64,000 nt of DNA from Bacteroidia bacterium (lineage in GTDB: Bacteria; Bacteroidota; Bacteroidia; Bacteroidales; Paludibacteraceae): NCBI GenBank assembly GCA_009929375.1, contig SAAO01000014.1:1-64000 (forward strand), in the 5' to 3' direction. The notes below the pieces were generated by a model. It saw only the letters and a program-made list of their open reading frames with translations. It ran no database searches and had not been told where the DNA came from. This document shows, piece by piece, positions 61,561 to 64,000 of this stretch. Position numbers and translations under genes: made by a program. Each line of letters starts with the position of its first letter. Positions within the stretch are counted from its first letter, which is position 1.

Positions 61561-61588
61561 TCTTCGCAATTTATTTTTTGCGAAGATA
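61561..61588 (-). promoter_or_regulatory. promoter of the AraC gene overlapped by a perfect palindrome
   Basis: TCTTCGCAA (61561-61569) and TTGCGAAGA (61578-61586) pair exactly around eight bases. The right arm overlaps the minus-strand box TATCTTCG (61581-61588), one change from TAnnTTTG. A protein binding here would cover the promoter, so self-regulation is plausible. Confidence 0.45.
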
Positions 61589-61639
61589 TAAAAAACAAGC
61601 TGTTTATTAAAATATCAACACATTGTTTTTTTTGCTTGC

Positions 61640-61763
61640 GAGAAGGATGGTTTTGTGCTTCTGGAGTTAATACCGCCTCGAAAGGAAGGATTGTTTGCTC
61701 CCTGAGAGTAAAACTTTGCTCTGATGGAGGAATCGTTTACTCTTCAGGGGTAAAATCCGGCTG
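61640..61763. repeat. three degenerate tandem copies of a 40-42 base unit
   Basis: Copies begin near 61640, 61680 and 61722. Shared blocks are GGAAGGATTGTTTGCTC-like (GGATGGTTTTGTGCTT, GGAAGGATTGTTTGCTC, GGAGGAATCGTTTACTC) and GAGAGTAAAAC-like (GGAGTTAATACC, GAGAGTAAAACT, AGGGGTAAAATCC). The array sits between the AraC promoter and the 3' end of the flavoprotein gene and is not part of either coding region. Confidence 0.6.
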
Positions 61764-61791
61764 TATGTTTAGCAAATTGTATTCGAAATTT

Positions 61792-62931
61792 TTACAACTT
61801 GCTCCATTTTGCGTAAAGGCCCCATGCTTTTTTAAGCCAGTGCCCTACAATAGGCAGAGGAATCATGATTTCCTTTTTTGCATCGCGGTACACAATGGCA
61901 GCGCCATCGCCGGTATCCATAATACACAAAATACTAATGTGCTCCTGATAGCCCTTCAGGCTTGTCGATCCGCTTTCGGTAGCCAGAATATTGTGTGTTG
62001 CTACCTGGCTCATTACTTCTGCCAAATGTCCCTGTTTGGCTTTCCAGTCGGGCCCTTCGAGGGCGGCAGCATCGCCAACGGCATACACGTTGGTATAACC
62101 TTCCACCTGTGTATGGTCGTTTATTTTTACAAAACCCGATTCTGAAAGCGGCAAATCCGATTCCTTCAATACAGGTGAGCCTGTGCCGGCTGCAATGAAC
62201 ATGGTCAGATCCGACTGTAGTTTTGAATCATCTTCAAAAACAACTCCATCGGCCTGAAATTCGGTAATTTTTTTGCCAAATGCAGTTTTAATATCCTGAT
62301 GGCGGAACATGTCGGCCATCATGCTCAGTGCTTTGCGTCCCATTTTTGCTCCGGGCTGCTCCATAGGCGCGAACATGGTAATTTCGAAATTCGGCCGGAT
62401 GCCTTTTTTCTTCAGATAATGATGCACGTTGAATGCCAGTTCGAATGCAGGCCCGCCACGCACAGCCGATTTATCCTTGGGATTTCCGCCAAAACCAATT
62501 GCAATTTTCCCCGAACCTTTGGCAATAAGTGCATCAAGTTTGTTGCGATAAGCAAGTGTTTGGTCGGGTTGTCCGCAAATAGTACCGGTAAATTCCACAC
62601 CTTTGGGTTGCATCTTGCCAGCTCCGAATGCTACAATCAGATAATCGTATTGCAGCGTCTGCGATTGAAGTTCAACCTTGTTTTCGGCTGCCTGTATGCT
62701 TTTTACCTTTTCGGTAATCAGCTTAAACCCATGTTTTTTCTGAATTTTCGACAGGGGTAGTTTGGCATCCTCAAAGTCTAAAGTTCTTACAGGTACCCAA
62801 ATGGAAATGGGGTACAGGAAAAGATAATCGCGATCGGAAACCAGTGTTACGTCGAACTTTTTGGTTTTTTGCAATTTGATGGCAGCTTCAACTCCGGCAA
62901 ATCCACCACCGAGAATAAGAATTTTTTTCAT
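61792..62931 (-). CDS. FAD/NAD(P)-binding flavoprotein of the sulfide:quinone reductase/NDH-2 fold
   Basis: 379 residues. The FAD loop ILILGGGFAGVEAAIKL starts the protein, YDYLIVAFGAGKMQPKGVEF closes the first nucleotide fold, and YTNVYAVGDAAALEGPDWKA is the C-terminal FAD segment. ILCIMDTGDGAAIVY resembles the C-terminal block of sulfide:quinone reductases. Only two cysteines are present (C119 and C336), and the position where many such enzymes have a cysteine reads AVRGGPAFELAF. Sulfide oxidation is therefore possible but not assured; an NDH-2-like role is the alternative. A hydrophobic C-terminal helix may hold it on the membrane. It follows a thioredoxin gene by 37 bases. Confidence 0.82.
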   Translation of the reverse strand: MKKILILGGGFAGVEAAIKLQKTKKFDVTLVSDRDYLFLYPISIWVPVRTLDFEDAKLPLSKIQKKHGFKLITEKVKSIQAAENKVELQSQTLQYDYLIVAFGAGKMQPKGVEFTGTICGQPDQTLAYRNKLDALIAKGSGKIAIGFGGNPKDKSAVRGGPAFELAFNVHHYLKKKGIRPNFEITMFAPMEQPGAKMGRKALSMMADMFRHQDIKTAFGKKITEFQADGVVFEDDSKLQSDLTMFIAAGTGSPVLKESDLPLSESGFVKINDHTQVEGYTNVYAVGDAAALEGPDWKAKQGHLAEVMSQVATHNILATESGSTSLKGYQEHISILCIMDTGDGAAIVYRDAKKEIMIPLPIVGHWLKKAWGLYAKWSKL

Positions 62932-62939
62932 TCCGGAAA

Positions 62940-62971
62940 TTGTAAATTGTAAATGGATAAATTGTAAATTA
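62940..62971. repeat. short heptad array (TTGTAAA)
   Basis: TTGTAAA, TTGTAAA, TGGATAAA, TTGTAAA follow one another between the thioredoxin stop and the flavoprotein start. Confidence 0.65.
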
Positions 62972-63379
62972 TTGCATATTTTTCTTCAGAAAATCCTTTG
63001 TTTTCACTCCCACAAAACGGTTTATTTCTTTGCCGTTTTCGAAAAGAATCATGGTGGGAATACCCCGTACCTGAAATTTCTGCGCCATCGACTGATATTC
63101 TTCCACATTAAGTTTGCCCACTGCCTGCCCTTCGGGAAGTTCTTCGGCCAGTTCGTTGAGTATGGGAGCCATCATTTTGCACGGTCCGCACCATTCAGCC
63201 CAAAAGTCGACGAGTACACGCTTGTTCTTGATTTGCTGATTGAAATTTTTGTCGGTGAGCGTGATGATTTTGTCGCTATCGGCCACTTTGGGCATGTTTT
63301 TTATTTTTCTGCGGGCATAAATATTCAGGATAACAAATGCGCCGATAACTATAAGCAGTATGATTAAAAATGTTTGCAT
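62969..63379 (-). CDS. membrane-anchored thioredoxin
   Basis: 136 residues. An N-terminal hydrophobic helix (MQTFLIILLIVIGAFVILNI) is followed by the basic ARRKIKN, so the thioredoxin part is probably cytoplasmic by the positive-inside rule, although an uncleaved anchor facing the periplasm is possible. The active site is VDFWAEWCGPCKMMAPIL and the cis-proline segment is VRGIPTMILFENGK. It lies between the lipoprotein and flavoprotein genes in one apparent operon. Confidence 0.92.
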   Translation of the reverse strand: MQTFLIILLIVIGAFVILNIYARRKIKNMPKVADSDKIITLTDKNFNQQIKNKRVLVDFWAEWCGPCKMMAPILNELAEELPEGQAVGKLNVEEYQSMAQKFQVRGIPTMILFENGKEINRFVGVKTKDFLKKNMQ

Positions 63380-63400
63380 GTTTGCTTTCTTTAAAATAAT

Positions 63401-63934
63401 TCAGATACCTAATAGTTTCGCATTTACATTGAAAGTGGATGCTATCTCAATTTTATAATCGCGGGTGTTTGCTTCATCTGTCACTGTTTTCACATTCAGC
63501 GAAAACTCATCTGCAAAAATAAAATCCTTTAGATCAGCTCCGGAAACATTCAGAATGATGGTCGACTGGTTTTCGGGAACTGCATCGAGCCACGCAATTT
63601 TCTCTGTGGTCATTCCATCAGCCATTATAAATACTTCAATTGATTTCAGAATACTAAAATCTTCTCCGGCCGGACTTGTCACCTTCAATTGAAGCTTTGT
63701 AAGATTGATTTCTTCTACCAGGTTTTTGTTTGTGTTCTTTGTTTTGAAGGCACTTTCGCTATTGGTAGCAACAGGTGGCGTTGGCAGGTTGAATGGTAAA
63801 TTCACCGAAGTAGAGGCTTTTATGGTCACTTCCTGCGTAAAGTTCAGGTCAAATTTTGTGTATTTGTCCAGATCGTCGCAACTGTTTAAAATTAAAACCA
63901 TTGCTGCAATATATAATAGTTTAAATGCCTTCAT
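63401..63934 (-). CDS. predicted lipoprotein of unknown function
   Basis: 177 residues with a lipoprotein signal (MKAFKLLYIAAMVLILNSCD, lipid cysteine at residue 19). The mature protein looks like an all-beta sandwich (LTKLQLKVTSPAGEDFSILK, IILNVSGADLKDFIFADEF) and ends TFNVNAKLLGI. Similar small beta lipoproteins occur in Bacteroidota, but I recognise no named family. It is the first gene before the thioredoxin gene, 21 bases away. The remaining bases to the window end (63935-64000) hold no gene; a C-rich string near 63985 may be the start of another GC-rich repeat. Confidence 0.75.
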   Translation of the reverse strand: MKAFKLLYIAAMVLILNSCDDLDKYTKFDLNFTQEVTIKASTSVNLPFNLPTPPVATNSESAFKTKNTNKNLVEEINLTKLQLKVTSPAGEDFSILKSIEVFIMADGMTTEKIAWLDAVPENQSTIILNVSGADLKDFIFADEFSLNVKTVTDEANTRDYKIEIASTFNVNAKLLGI

Positions 63935-64000
63935 TTTAATGAGTGTTTTACGAAAGTTTTATGAATAATTTTTATTTGAAATTTCCCCTCCCGTAAAGGA

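Noticed and set aside
61558-62145. A plus-strand frame whose start shows a 14-residue repeat with cysteines
   Set aside because: The repeat comes from the 40-42 base DNA repeat in the gap, and the rest is antisense to the flavoprotein gene. I kept the DNA repeat as a feature and rejected the protein.

Overview
The window reads as a chromosomal segment of a Bacteroidota bacterium, most likely order Bacteroidales. The reasons are the gliding/type IX secretion genes (SprA, a PorP/SprF protein, GldK-L-M-N), a type III glutamine synthetase, FabV, a cargo protein with a C-terminal T9SS sorting domain, and -7 promoter boxes of the Bacteroidota form TAnnTTTG in front of many genes. Base composition and codon use look even throughout. 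I see no prophage, insertion sequence, rRNA operon or CRISPR array.

Layout. 1-425: the end of an unrecognised gene, a 53-residue ORF and two terminators. 426-499: tRNA-Arg(CCG). 621-4923: L-rhamnose uptake and catabolism (rhaB-rhaA-rhaT, minus strand), without an aldolase. 5321-7575: a sugar kinase fused to a RapZ C-terminal domain plus a MurU-type nucleotidyltransferase, probably an amino-sugar/peptidoglycan recycling pair. 7706-11357: a CrtI-like oxidoreductase and a DsbD-type disulfide reductase. 11608-19755: the giant T9SS translocon gene sprA behind ruvA. 20125-26528: an exported superoxide dismutase, a DMT transporter, a radical SAM protein, der with a DUF3467 gene, twin tRNA-Val genes and fabV. 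27072-31776: a secreted DUF2264 protein and a large T9SS cargo protein with carbohydrate-binding-like modules. 32203-42414: an ammonium-assimilation island (glnN, gltB, gltD, asnB). 42628-44317: a methyltransferase, a corrinoid adenosyltransferase and a DUF2795 protein. 44499-51887: the T9SS core operon porP-gldK-gldL-gldM-gldN, followed by a CAP-domain gene and a NarL-type regulator. 51960-59500: mnmA, rfbB, a HU/SPOR-domain protein, prephenate dehydrogenase, a small winged-helix protein, a toxin-antitoxin pair, ribF and rlmD. 59649-61548: an AraC-type regulator with a downstream class I isoprenoid-synthase-like gene. 61792-63934: a lipoprotein, a membrane-anchored thioredoxin and a flavoprotein of the sulfide:quinone reductase/NDH-2 fold.

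Functional links. SprA, PorP and GldK-N would export and anchor proteins such as the 802-residue cargo protein. GlnN, GltBD and AsnB form a complete path from ammonia to glutamine, glutamate and asparagine. The kinase/nucleotidyltransferase pair would feed UDP-amino sugars into the cell wall.

The most unusual structure lies between genes. Many gaps carry short arrays of near-repeated 7- or 8-base words: 561-616, 3391-3470, 11496-11559, 21888-21971, 22007-22056, 39086-39149, 40681-40738, 51891-51932, 56130-56245 and 62940-62971. They share a period but not a sequence, and one supplies the last codons of rhaB. Other candidates for follow-up are the AraC-regulated terpene-synthase-like gene with a three-copy repeat upstream of its regulator, a GldK without a lipobox cysteine, and the kinase-RapZ fusion.
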